Assembly: GCA_036674765.1 (NCBI GenBank)
Contig: JARVKI010000003.1
Span: 806,001-870,000 of the forward strand
Direction: 5' to 3'
Origin: Seiridium cupressi
Taxonomy: Eukaryota; Ascomycota; Sordariomycetes; Amphisphaeriales; Sporocadaceae
Length of the DNA stretch: 64,000 bases
Position numbers and translations under genes: made by a program. The notes beneath the pieces were generated by a model. It had not been told where the DNA came from. It searched no databases and saw nothing but the letters and a program-made list of their open reading frames with translations. Shown in pieces: positions 1 through 10,391 of this stretch. Position 1 is the stretch's first letter, and each line of letters opens with the position of its first letter.

Positions 1-1784
1 CCTCGATCTTTCTCGAGACTAGCTTCCGAATGAGATGAAATTGACTATTTGTCGCCAAGATTTGGACCATTCCCATAGTAATTCATCCCTCGGTCTAGTT
101 GGTCTCGGATTCAAGTATATCAAAACAAAGACATCAGCCTGAGGAATGGCTGCCTTTCAGTCGAGGGTAAGCTAAGAAACGCTGGCAGAACCCGGGTGGG
201 CCAGACTCTGGTGGACAGGAGGACAGACGAATTGAGCTTGACTTCAGGACTCATAATACACTACGCCAGCCCGTGAGACGACCCATATCTTGTACATCTT
301 TCTTGCCTTTTCTCCTCTCTTCTTTCCATGACATGCCTTCTTGCGTGAAGCGACCAGGCATAAGACTGTCTAGCCGGTCCGTCTTATTACTACGCGTCTC
401 CGTCCCTTGATGTTGCTGCCTGCTTCCTTCTCCCTTTCCCTTTTCTTACTACTCCCTTGTTTTGCTTGGTGTATAGCAATGGTAGCCCATGGCCTCGTAT
501 GAATAGGGGTCGCCGGCCTCTCAGTGCTACCTCATATGGAAACTACGCTGCATCTTCTCCCCTGAATTGCGATATACATACTACATGTGCAATTAAAACA
601 AATGCATGGCGAATTTCATGCGACAATCAAAATTGCGTATATATTATATTATATTTGCTTGTCTGTTCCGTCCGAATGCGACCTAAAAGGCGGTGGTGCC
701 TTGCTCGGCTCATTCTAGAGGTTAGTCTAGCCTGAGAGTCTTAAAAAGTTATGGGTATGGCTCGATCTGCGGGTGATGCAGATCGAATAAAGTCCCGGAA
801 TGTACCATCTTGGCTGTAAGCAGACCGATCTCAAATCGAGTAATGGGATCACGGCACCATTGAAGGTAGTGTTCTCTTGTTTTTTTCCTTTTCCTTTCCT
901 TTTTTTTTTTCTTTTCTTCTTCTTATTCCTCTCAAGTAATGGTTAGTTATAGCACGGGCCCTTCCTATATGCTATCATACCACATTTTAGGTTACTTCAT
1001 GCCTCGATCTGGCGGCCCACTGAACGCAGCTAAGCTTCTTTTTCTATAACTATGTAACACACTGAAACGACTTCAGACGTTGATTGAAGTGCTCTCATTT
1101 ATAGATGTCATTACATAGTCCACCCTGGCGGGAATGGTGGCATGCGAGTATATATTCCCCATGGCTTGACAGGTATCTGGACTTGAGTAATGTAAGTGGG
1201 TGATCCTGGTCTGCCTGGCGCTGAGCAGTTCTACGCCGGCGGGCTAGCTTGGCGGTTATTGGCGGGGCCAGGACTGCGGAGTAACTTTAAAGCTCGAGAG
1301 TTGGGGAATTGCTTTTCTTCGAGATTTAAAAGATTCGCCGGTGGTTGTATATCCACAAACGGTGTTCAGAGTACCCAAGCCCACGATCGCGCACATCTGC
1401 GTCGTCGATGCGACCTCGCAACCTCAATTTCACGCGTTTGCGCACCGCATCTGATAAATGAGATTGAGCCAAGCTGACACGATCGGACCCACGGAATGGC
1501 GACTGTCGAATGAGATGCAAACGAGAAATGAGGCGGTGGGTCTGTTGGTCCGAACGTCCCTTCTGATCAGGGGTGTAAGTTACAATGGCACGATGTGGGA
1601 GTCGTGACCGTGGGAACGCTTTGGTCAGAGGAAAATGGGCTGGACCAGCTTCTTCCCCGGATTGTGAATGGCCTCTTTTTGTTCTTCGTTCCGACATCCA
1701 ATCCCAAGTCCGCAACCCAAGGAAAGCACTGGCTATCCATTACATTTTTGCCAAGCAGAAGATTACCAATAGCACGCCAGCATC
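1..1784. other. Left-edge non-coding region
   Basis: I see no convincing gene here. Open frames are short, start with non-ATG codons and resemble nothing I know. The stretch at 880-933 is a pyrimidine-rich tract. The last few hundred bases are the promoter and 5' leader of the peroxiredoxin gene. Confidence 0.5.
880..933. repeat. Pyrimidine-rich (T/C) tract
   Basis: About 54 bases that are almost entirely T and C, including a run of ten or more T. Such tracts are common in fungal promoters and 3' regions. It lies about 850 bp upstream of the peroxiredoxin start, so a core-promoter role is unlikely. Confidence 0.6.
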
Positions 1785-2558
1785 ATGTCAAAGGCATTTG
1801 TCCAGCGCCCGGCCCCCGGCTTCACGGCAATGACTGTGTTTGCCAATGGCGAGTTCAAGGAGATCTCGCTATCCGACTATCTTGGCCAATGGTCAGTCCT
1901 CTCCTTCTACCTCTAAAACTAAACCCCCAGATGTCTCTAGGGACTCTTGTGCTTATACTCCCCCTTTTTCTCGTTGCTATATTGTATATATATATACTAA
2001 CATATCTTCCAACGCAGGGTCGTCCTACTCTTCTACCCTATGGACTTCACCTTCGTCTGCCCGACAGAAATTATCCAATATAACGATGCTCTTTCTCGCT
2101 TCCGCGCTATCAACACCACCGTCCTGGCTCTTTCGACCGATTCGCACTTCTCACATCTCGCCTGGCAGGCACAACCGCGCAAGCAGGGCGGTCTCGGCTC
2201 CGATCTTCAACTGCCTCTGGTTGCCGACCGCAGCCACAAGATCTCCCGGGACTACGGCGTGCTCCTTGAGGACGAGGGTGTGGCCCTCCGAGGTCTGTTC
2301 ATCATCGACCACAAAGGAACCTTGAGACAGATCACGGTGAACGATCTGCCGGTGGGGCGTAATGTCGAGGAGACCATCAGATTGGTACAAGCTTTCCAGT
2401 TCACGGACGAGCACGGCGAAGTCTGCCCAGCTGGCTGGATGCAGGGCGCCAAGACCATGAAGGCGGATCCCAAGGGTAGTCTGGAATACTTCTCTGGTGT
2501 GTCAGATGAGGCTGTTAATGGACACACAAACGGCGTCAAGAGGGCACGGGTGGAGTAG
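1785..2558 (+). CDS. 2-Cys peroxiredoxin (thioredoxin peroxidase)
   Basis: Two exons, 1785-1891 and 2018-2558, give 215 residues, the usual length for typical 2-Cys peroxiredoxins of the Tsa1/AhpC family. These enzymes reduce H2O2 and organic hydroperoxides with thioredoxin as electron donor. The peroxidatic cysteine is Cys50 in the FVCPTE motif. The resolving cysteine is Cys172 in GEVCPAGW, and the conserved tryptophan follows. The intron splits the Trp36 codon, with donor GTCAGT and acceptor CGCAG; splicing restores the [11 protein letters not shown] core. The C-terminal tail ends in a basic KRARVE segment rather than the YF motif of sensitive peroxiredoxins. No targeting peptide is evident, so a cytosolic location is likely. 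It is convergent with the CorA-like gene. Confidence 0.93.
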
Positions 2559-3382
2559 ACTGTTAGTCTCAATCGGCGTTTGAGAAAGAAGAGTACAAAA
2601 GCGAGGTCTCTCGCACATAGATTTAGAAATAGATGTAGATCTAGACTAGACAAAGGCCTTGTATCAATAACGGTAGACTGAGCCTACTTCAGGCCGAACC
2701 CGGGCTTACCTTATCTCAAGACACAGGGAAGTAAGTAGTATAATGATGGTCAAACAAGTTAACCCCCCCGGAGAAACAAAATTTTGATTTCCAGCATAGT
2801 TCGATGGCTTCGCGCACGGATTTACCACGTTGTCTTTACGCGCCAATAGGGTCATATACAACGATGTTGCATCAGAATGATGGCTCTTGATTGTTTTGAA
2901 ATACGCCAAACCTCTCCTTTGAGTATAGTCACGTTTTGCTCAGCTATTACCCAAATGTTCATTGCCGGACGGAACCGTCCATACGGTCTTGGATTTGATG
3001 TATTACACCCTTCGAGATCCATGACCTCAATGCTGTTTTGAAGACTGGTCATCTGCCGCGTCCTGCATATGGAAGTATTGAACCCTGCTTATATCCCATG
3101 GAGCAGGATGTCTTGATCACTATTCTCCAACCATAACGTATACCCAGTCATATTGGTCCATGATATCACTCATGGAGTTATGCTTCTCAATATCGTCGTC
3201 ATCGCCGCGCTTGACGGCATAGAATGCGGTCACAGCGATGCCCTTGGCTGCCTGTTGCATGATGCAGAAACCACGAAGAACTTATGCTCCCAAGTATGGC
3301 ACTCTTTATGCAGCCCTGGAGTTATCTTGTGCTCATGGGACTGACTTTATCCGGCTGTTCAAACTCGTAGCCTTGTATCATC
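2559..3382. other. Convergent intergenic region
   Basis: This stretch lies between the ends of the peroxiredoxin (+) and CorA-like (-) genes, so it should hold two 3' untranslated regions. The open frames are short and unsupported. I recognise nothing else. Confidence 0.5.
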
Positions 3383-5000
3383 TCACTTGCGACTTTCTCG
3401 ACTGGGGCTTTTCTTCATCTTTTGTGCTTCAGGGTCTGCAACACTTCTTCGTCTACTCCACTCGTCTTCAGCTTGATTTCCGTCTCTCCATTGGTAATAA
3501 AGCATGATGACCATCACGATGATTGTCAACGGGACTGACACCGCAAAGTACAGCCACCATCGGCTGCTGGCCGCGAATACCGCTTCATCACCCTCGTCTG
3601 ATGGCGAAGTTGAGAAGAAACCCATGCCGAAGATGCTGCTTACAAGCGAGCCAGGTAGAAATATCATGGACAAGATCTGAATGATGCGTAATGAGCGATT
3701 ATCCTGGTTAGAAGCCTGGGCAATCTGGATGTTAAGTTCCGAGTCTCGCTGGTTAATCATGGCGTAGCACTCGTCGACTCCGATTTTACTGCGCTCCAAA
3801 TACAGCCTTGTATAGACTCCAATCAACTTAACCTCCTTCTCCAGGTTTTCGAAGATGTCTTCCATCGCAGACTGCGCGTCCTCAATGTGGTCTGCCACGC
3901 GGGCTTGACTCTGTTTGCCAAACCAGGCCACTTGAGCCTTCAAGTGCTCAATACTTGAAGTAAGAATATCGTAATCGGTCGAGATCTGATGAATTTGCCG
4001 CGACAAGGCCAGGAACGCTCGTGAGCGGGCTGTGTAGTCATCGGGCGTGCGAAGTTCGGATGCCTTCCCCTCCCATTGATACAGCGGGTTGGAGAAGTAG
4101 GCCAGAAAATCGTGCGTGTGCAATACGATCTTTTCCGTCATAAATGCGTCTATATCAGATCAAGATTAGTCATCACTCTTGCGGGTGGGTTCTGGGAGTT
4201 CTGATACGGGCTTCGAGAGTGCTGATCTCTCGAGACATTTAATCCGCTCCAAAAACAAAGCACCTCTGGATGTACTTACGCACTCCCATCGGATGATCTA
4301 AAAGCTTGGAGCCGGCCTCGCCAGAAAAGGTGGAAAAGAATGACTGTTTTACATCTTGCGGACATCGCCACACCATGTAAGTCATTACGTTTGTATTCTC
4401 TTCATCACTGCCTTTCGGAAGCCGACAGTCAGACCAAATACAGAATCTCTGCCAATAGGCGTATTGTCTTGTAAGTTCCATTGTGTGGTTCGCACTTTGC
4501 GATCGGATATGATTGCCCTCACTCCTAAGGACAGCGGTATACCACATCTCATGGCGGATAGTACCGTCTTTGAGGCGGTGCGTACATCGACCCGGCATGT
4601 GTTGACGGCTGAGGTTGTCTGAAAAGCGAGGGCTCACGCCGAACACGTCGAAGATGTCACGTAGTAGTGATTCAGTGACAGGAAGAAAGTCGGGCTTTTC
4701 ATTGATGGCGTCAAGAAACAGTAGTCTCATCCTCGCCGGTTCTTGCTCAGATTTAAGCCACGCTCGAATGTCTTCGTCGTCTAGATTCTGCCTCAAGACA
4801 GCACCTCTGTCGTCGAATATCTCGAGAACATCGGCGTAAGACTCAGCGGAAAACTGGTTGGTGCCACCCGCAGCCTCGTTGGCGAACGCACCCTCCGATG
4901 TAACATTATAAAGGAGGTCACTCAGGCTCATTGGACGATGCGGGAACGCTCGATGGGGTTTCCACGTCGGGCTTTTCTCTGTCGAACTTCGCTTGATCAT
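3383..5000 (-). CDS. CorA-like two-transmembrane protein
   Basis: Exons 5000-4280 and 4149-3383 encode 495 residues. The 130 nt intron has donor GTAAGT and acceptor ATATAG and splits a His codon at residue 241. The long N-terminal part is cytoplasmic-like, followed by helical sequence and two C-terminal membrane helices near residues 394-418 and 438-459. This is the topology of CorA/Mrs2/Alr divalent-cation channels. The signature GMN at the end of helix 1 is FGMGFF here (GMG, residues 415-417). Many fungal CorA-like proteins deviate at this motif, so Mg2+ transport should not be assumed. The tail is basic and Ser/Arg-rich. The reading frame stays open upstream to about 5068 without another ATG, so the start at 5000 is the best choice unless an upstream exon exists. 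Confidence 0.8.
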
Positions 5001-5206
5001 CTTCGGCAATACAGGCAAAAGTCTGGCGCGTGAAGCACTGGTTTCTTTTTGAGCAGATGTAGTCCGGCGGTCGAAGAGCCTCTTTTACAGCCTGTTCTTG
5101 AATCCTGCCGCCCCCTGTTTCTGCCTAGCGCCATGCTCGGTCCCATGGATGTAGTTCAGCTACAATAGAGGATGCAATAGGTCACTGCTAGTATGCAGCG
5201 TTTACG

Positions 5207-5234
5207 CCCACCTGCCACCAGCCACCTGCCACTA
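5207..5234. repeat. 14 bp tandem duplication
   Basis: Two adjacent units, CCCACCTGCCACCA and GCCACCTGCCACTA, are identical at 12 of 14 positions. The core CCACCTGCCAC is therefore present twice, 14 bp apart, in the promoter region shared by the CorA-like and amidase genes. Confidence 0.75.
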
Positions 5235-5639
5235 AACCCTCAGCCTTAACCATTCCGAACATGGGGGGTACATGGGCTAGCCATCCTAAACGATCCTCCG
5301 CCAGGGAGCGTCGTATCCACAGCCAAAGACATGGAAGCGGTCACGGTAATCCTTAATACATGAGCGGGTAGCTAGGTCCGGTACTGTTCTTGTGTTGAGC
5401 ATACATCATGATGATCTAGGCCCAAGGTGTAAGTAGAAGGCCTGATAAGCTTCCTCAGGGCTTAATTGGCCTGGGATATGATATATGAGGCAGTATACCT
5501 GGAGACTTGTTAGAAGAGTGTGTGAAGAAGATCTGTGCAAGGTGGCCGTCGTGACGTGATGGACGGGGGAGAACAGGCTAGTTAGAGGGCTGACTAGAGG
5601 CGCCTCACCTACCCCTCGGTACCGGTTCGCTAGTACGCT

Positions 5640-5662
5640 CACTGTCAACATTATTGACAGTG
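5640..5662. promoter_or_regulatory. Perfect inverted repeat upstream of the amidase
   Basis: CACTGTCAA, five bases, then TTGACAGTG: two perfect 9 bp arms. It ends 35 bp before the amidase ATG at 5698, so it is either a symmetric protein-binding site or a hairpin in the 5' leader. The function is not known. Confidence 0.6.
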
Positions 5663-5697
5663 TGGTCCGCTTTAACACATCTACAAACACGAAAGCA

Positions 5698-7612
5698 ATG
5701 AGCAAACGAAGAAGAACAGCGCCTGAAGCGCCCCCTCCCTCAATTATTGTGCCTGTAGGTGACAGCTTTTATCTCCTTGACGAAGCGAGAGCTGTTGTTG
5801 AACCCTTAGGAGGAGAGGGGAAATACCTTCCAGCCACTTACTTGTTGCATGGCGAATCGGCACACTCAAAAGCAGAGGCGGATTTCCTGATAAATAATGG
5901 CTGCAAAAACGATGATGTTTGGTCCGAGCATTTTCTCCAGGGTATGCGGGTTTCCTTAATATGAAGAGCTACGTTAACCCTATTCAGTATCGCTGGTCAT
6001 CAAGTCGCAGTCGCATGAGGTGACTTCAGACCCAAACAAAGTCATCTGCTTCTTGGCGGAGGATACCACACTGGCACCCGGACCTTATATTCTGCATTCC
6101 TCGACAGGCTACATCTATAGCGTCCTGAAGCTATGCAGTGACTACAATAACGCTTTCGTTGGTGGAGTGCTCCGGGACGGGCCGTCTCGGTATAAATGGC
6201 TTCAAAACTCGACCAAGATACCAGTGCCGTCCAAGCTCTACTACGGCGACCCGACCCCAGAAGTCCCTCTCAAGGGCATGCGGTTCGGTGTCAAGGATGC
6301 CATCGATGTCGCGGGCTTGGAGACAGGAAATGGAAGCAAATGCTACCGGGAGCTGCATCCGCCCCGCGAGGCCACATCACTCTGTATCGAGAAACTCATA
6401 TCCGCCGGTGCCGTCATGGTAGGAAAGATGAGGTGTTGCCAGTGGTGTGATGGACAGGATCCGCTGGAACGGCTTGAGGAGGTGACCCCGACAAACCCTC
6501 GGGGGGACAGCTTCCAAAAACCTTCGGCGTCCAGCTCAGGGTCCGCTGCCGGTTGCGCCAGCTATGACTGGCTGGACTTCACAATAGGGACCGATACGGG
6601 CGGCTCTGTAAGGCATCCCGCTGGCGTCAACGGTATTTACGGCATTCGCCCTTCTCTTGGATCCATGGAAAGTTCAGGACTTGTCTGCACTGAATTGATG
6701 GACACACCTGGCGTGTTCGCACGTTCGGCTACCGTTGCGGAAGCAGTGAGCAAAGTGATGATGAGAGACAATCTCGAGTCCCAGCCCGCCGCGCGAGACG
6801 AAGCGCGCTTTAAGCTGCTGTATGCCGTCGATCCCGAGTCATCAGAGCCCACTGAAACGCCAAAATTCTTCTCCCGCCGAGGCAAAGGTCTCGAGGCAGG
6901 AACTTCAGCAGGACAGATAATGGAGAAATTCGTGCAACAACTGGAAGATTACCTTGGATGCAAGCGCGAAGAAGTCTGCATATATGACCTGTGGAAGGAG
7001 ACCCATCTGGATGGTTATTCAGACGACCTCGTGGAAGCGACGGGCAATGTGTACAAGGACATCGTCTATGGGCAGTTGTCTCGCGACGTCGTTCAACCGT
7101 TCGCGCGCGAGTATCAAGAGCGGTTTGGAAAAAAACCCTTCATCGAAGAAAGTACGAAGGCACGGCTAGACTATGGAGCAAGTGTATCAGAGGCAGATCT
7201 CCAAGGTTCCGTCCAAACTTTCAACGCATTTGCCGGTTGGATCAATCAAGTCTTACTACCACAACCGTCGGATGATGGCGAGAGAATTCCGCTGATAGTC
7301 TATCCGCAGTGCTGGGGCAGACCACAGTACAGGGATGATCTGGGGAGATTACAGAACAAGCAAGTCTTCTGGAATGGATTTTCGGTGTATTCTTTGAGCT
7401 ATTGTTCTGGATGTCCTGACTTCACGTTGCCCCTGGGTGAAGTTGAGTTCGCATCCAGGTTCACGGGGCGCGATGAATATCTTCCTGTGGCTATTTCAAT
7501 CATGTGTCCCCGCAACATGGACGGGGAACTCTTGCGATTGACGAGGAACTTGGAGAATGCAAACATATTGAGATCTGTTGAGTGTGGTTCGCGTCTATGG
7601 GGCGGCACTTAG
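5698..7612 (+). CDS. Amidase-signature family hydrolase
   Basis: Exons 5698-5941 and 5988-7612 encode 622 residues. The 46 nt intron has donor GTATGC, a TTAAC branch sequence and acceptor TTCAG. An alternative acceptor at 6029 also keeps the frame and would remove 14 residues. The amidase-signature core is clear. The catalytic Lys184 lies in GVKDAIDVAG, a Ser/Gly-rich SSSGSAAG loop carries the cis-serine, and the nucleophile Ser288 sits in GTDTGGSVRHPAG. The family hydrolyses carboxylic amides through this Ser-cisSer-Lys triad; the substrate cannot be read from sequence. The roughly 120-residue N-terminal extension is found in some fungal members and is not catalytic. A perfect inverted repeat lies 35 bp upstream of the start. 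Confidence 0.87.
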
Positions 7613-7865
7613 TAAAAGGCTTGAAATATGTTCTTCTCCAAGCTGTCCGTCGAGACAATATACCTAATGATACATTTATGAACACTCCTAGAACCATTAG
7701 CCATGATATGGTACTATTTAGCTTGATCAGCGCTTCATTACGATATCGGCCAGGGAGTGAAACATAGACTAGACTCAGTACATGAGCTGGTCATTATCAT
7801 GTACATAAGGAGCACAGCCGAGGGGTTGCTTAAAAATGTATTCAATAATTACGACAAAAGCCAGA

Positions 7866-9310
7866 TCACTGCTCGTTCACGAACAGACCGGCCATTCCCA
7901 TACCGGTGCCAATACACATACTCGTCAGCAGAATCTTTTTCTTCTGCCTCCTGCACTCGCTCAATCCAGTAACAATCTGCCTCGTGCCGGTCGTGCCCAA
8001 TGGGTGGCCAAGAGCAATTGCACCACCACGGGGGTTCATCTTTGCCCAGTCAAGACCGAGCTTATCCCTGCAATACACAGCCATGGTTCCGAAGGCCTCA
8101 TTAAGCTCGACAACGTCGACATCAGCGAGGTTGAGGTTGTATTGCTTGAGGAGCTTAGGGATGGCCACGGTCGGGCCGATGCCCATGATTCGTGGAGGCA
8201 ATCCAGCGACAGTCGAACCAACATATTTGGCGACCACAGGGACGCCGAGCTTGATGGCAGTGGATCGCTTCATCAGCACCACAGCAGCCGCACCGTCGGT
8301 GACCTGGCTGGCATTTCCACCAGTGGTCACAGGCCCCCACTGCGGGAAGGCGGCGCGAATCTTGCCGAGTCCTTCAGCGGTCGTGCTTGGCCGGATGCCC
8401 TCATCCTGGGTCAGAGTCACGCTCTTCACCTCACCATCCGGCCCCTTGATCTTGGTGGTGATCGGCACGATCTCGTCGGCGAACCAGCCGGCCTTCTGCG
8501 CCTCTTCAGCTCTTCGGAAACTCTCAGCGGAGTATGTGTCCACCTGTTCCCTCGTGAGGCCGAAGTCGCGGGCGACGTTCTCGCTCGTCCATCCCATGGC
8601 TTCCATAGTATCTTTGGCATCTTGGGTCTTGAGCATGTCCTCGTCGAACGGTTGTTCCAGGCGGTCTCCGCCCGCGGTCATGGACTCGCCACCGATCGCG
8701 ATGCCGACCTCGATAGAGCCGTTGGAGATTTGGTGTGCAATGTCGGCGGTTGCTTTGAGGCCAGAGCTGCAGAAACGGTTCACTGAGGATGCGCCGGCTG
8801 TGTTCGGGAAACCAGCCGAGAGGGAGGCAGCGCGGATCTTGTACGCTGCCTTGCCATCGGACACCTTTTGACAGACAGACAAGTAGTTAGTTTGTGCTAA
8901 TCTCGGAATCTGCGGCAAGCGAACAACGGGCGAGTCCATACATTACCAAAGCAAATATCCTCGACGAGGGCCGGGTCGAAGCCAATGCGATCCTTCACCT
9001 CCTTCAGGAGTGCGTATGTCATATACTCAAGGGAGGTGTCCTTGAAGCCACCCTTCTTGGCCTTGCATAGCGGCGTTCGGATGGCAAGGGTGATCACAAT
9101 ATCGTCGGCATTCTTGGACGTGCTGTCGGAACACTGTTAGATGTGCAATTACGACACTGAGCAAAAAAGCCTGATTCCATGACGCGGTCGACTATCGCTG
9201 CTGCTTCCATTCGGAGTATCGAAGCTTGGGGGAGGTCAGACATACATTTGCGACAAGCTCGTGCCCGGAGCCAGCTGCTTGACAATTGATGCAATACGTT
9301 CGGCGGCCAT
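7866..9310 (-). CDS. Peroxisomal 3-ketoacyl-CoA thiolase
   Basis: Exons 9310-9246, 9122-8942 and 8864-7866 encode 414 residues, normal for fungal Pot1/Kat thiolases. The enzyme performs the last step of beta-oxidation, cleaving 3-ketoacyl-CoA with CoA to acetyl-CoA and a shortened acyl-CoA. Catalytic Cys114 is in NRFCSSGLKA. The NEAF loop, the GGAIALGHPLG His loop and the second cysteine (about 399) in CIGTGMG are all present. The N-terminus RIASIVKQL resembles a type 2 peroxisomal signal (R-[LVI]-x5-[HQ]-L), and the C-terminus NEQ is not a PTS1, so Pex7-dependent import is expected. The second exon junction at GN/VSDGKAAY was chosen because that peptide is conserved in the family; it uses acceptor AAAAG. 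One CCGAGG hexamer lies 159 bp upstream. Confidence 0.93.
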
Positions 9311-10391
9311 CTTGTCCTGATATGATGCAATACTACAATTGTCGAAGTGTGGCAACTATTAGATCTGGAGAAGAGCAGATCCGATTGCACACATCAGAAG
9401 ATGCAGACGGGGGTGGCCATTCATAAGGGCCGTGGGGCAAGTCTTTGAAGCGTCTGGCGTCTGACTTGCCGAGGCACATCGGGCAAATCCACCCGACTTT
9501 GGTTGGTGTTCGCTGCCGGTCGGCAAATTGATCAGCACTAAAAAGTCAACAAGTCTGGGGTAATGCTAAGGTCGGCTAATGCATCTCCACGCAGAGTTCA
9601 GTGCTTACCTAGTTCCCTTGAGGAGCCGCCCGTACAGCGGATATTCTTAGGAGCATACCTGACGAGAGCATCTCTCCCAAGAGACCATCCCAATTCGATT
9701 CCTGCGTGTACCGAAACTACGTGTCTCTGTTGCTCGCAAATAAAATACTATCGGGTAATCGAAAACGAAACCATATTGTTAGCGAAAGCCGAACCCTGTG
9801 CTCAGCATCCCTCCTCAGCCAGGTGTTGGCAATTAGCCATTGACATGCCTAGATCAACCTATCGCGTGGTATAATCTTTCAGGGCCGATCTATTCCCTGG
9901 GGGCATTCATAATGGGCTCAACCTAGACCTGAGTCATGTGAGAGTATGCAAGGCAAAAGGATGCTGGTAGTTTTTGACGTGCTTCCTGCTAAGACTTATA
10001 TTACTTTTTACGCCTCACAAGTCCGATTCATTAAAGTATATAGTTATTCTCATCTCCCTCACGATATCATCTCATCAATTTCATGATTATCTATACAGCA
10101 TAAACTCACCAGCCAACGAAACTGGGTATCGATCTCAAGGACAACGCATGAATGATAGTTTAAGATCAATAGGACTAAGTATAGGTGCTCAGAGAAATTA
10201 TTCCAAAACTGAGATGTTCTCATTCGTGGCTTGTATATATTATTAGTTCTTATCGGCTCGCCAGTGTAAATTTCGCTTTCAATGGAGACTGGGCTGGCTC
10301 ATTAGTTGTAACTGTAATTTGATGGCAAACCTCGAATCCCATCTATGAATGAACACATTTCTATATTCCTGAAGTTATTATTTTATTTATT
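9311..10391. other. Thiolase promoter and gene-free region
   Basis: The right-hand upstream region of the thiolase occupies roughly the first 300 bp and includes one CCGAGG at 9469-9474. The rest, up to the end of the inverted pseudogene, is increasingly AT-rich and shows no recognisable gene. Confidence 0.5.
9469..9474. promoter_or_regulatory. Candidate Far box (CCTCGG on the gene strand)
   Basis: CCTCGG is the core bound by the fatty-acid regulators FarA/FarB in Aspergillus. This copy is 159 bp upstream of the thiolase ATG, a plausible position for a beta-oxidation gene. A given hexamer occurs by chance about once per 2 kb on either strand, so position and gene identity carry the argument. 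Confidence 0.45.

Larger units (their letters stand above)
5001..5697. promoter_or_regulatory. Divergent promoter region, CorA-like / amidase
   Basis: About 700 bp between two divergent starts. It contains a two-copy 14 bp tandem repeat at 5207-5234 and a perfect 9 bp inverted repeat at 5640-5662 just before the amidase start. Nothing in it looks coding. Confidence 0.6.

Noticed and set aside
5942..6029. Alternative 88 nt first intron of the amidase
   Set aside because: In phase, but the 46 nt intron ending at 5987 has a better branch-to-acceptor arrangement and keeps a continuous peptide; kept only as an alternative.
7906..8871. Long plus-strand open frames opposite the thiolase
   Set aside because: Mirror images of a strongly conserved coding sequence on the other strand.
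8865..8946. Thiolase donor at 8946 joined to an ATTAG acceptor
   Set aside because: In phase but it would replace the conserved GNVSDGKAAY segment with unrelated residues.
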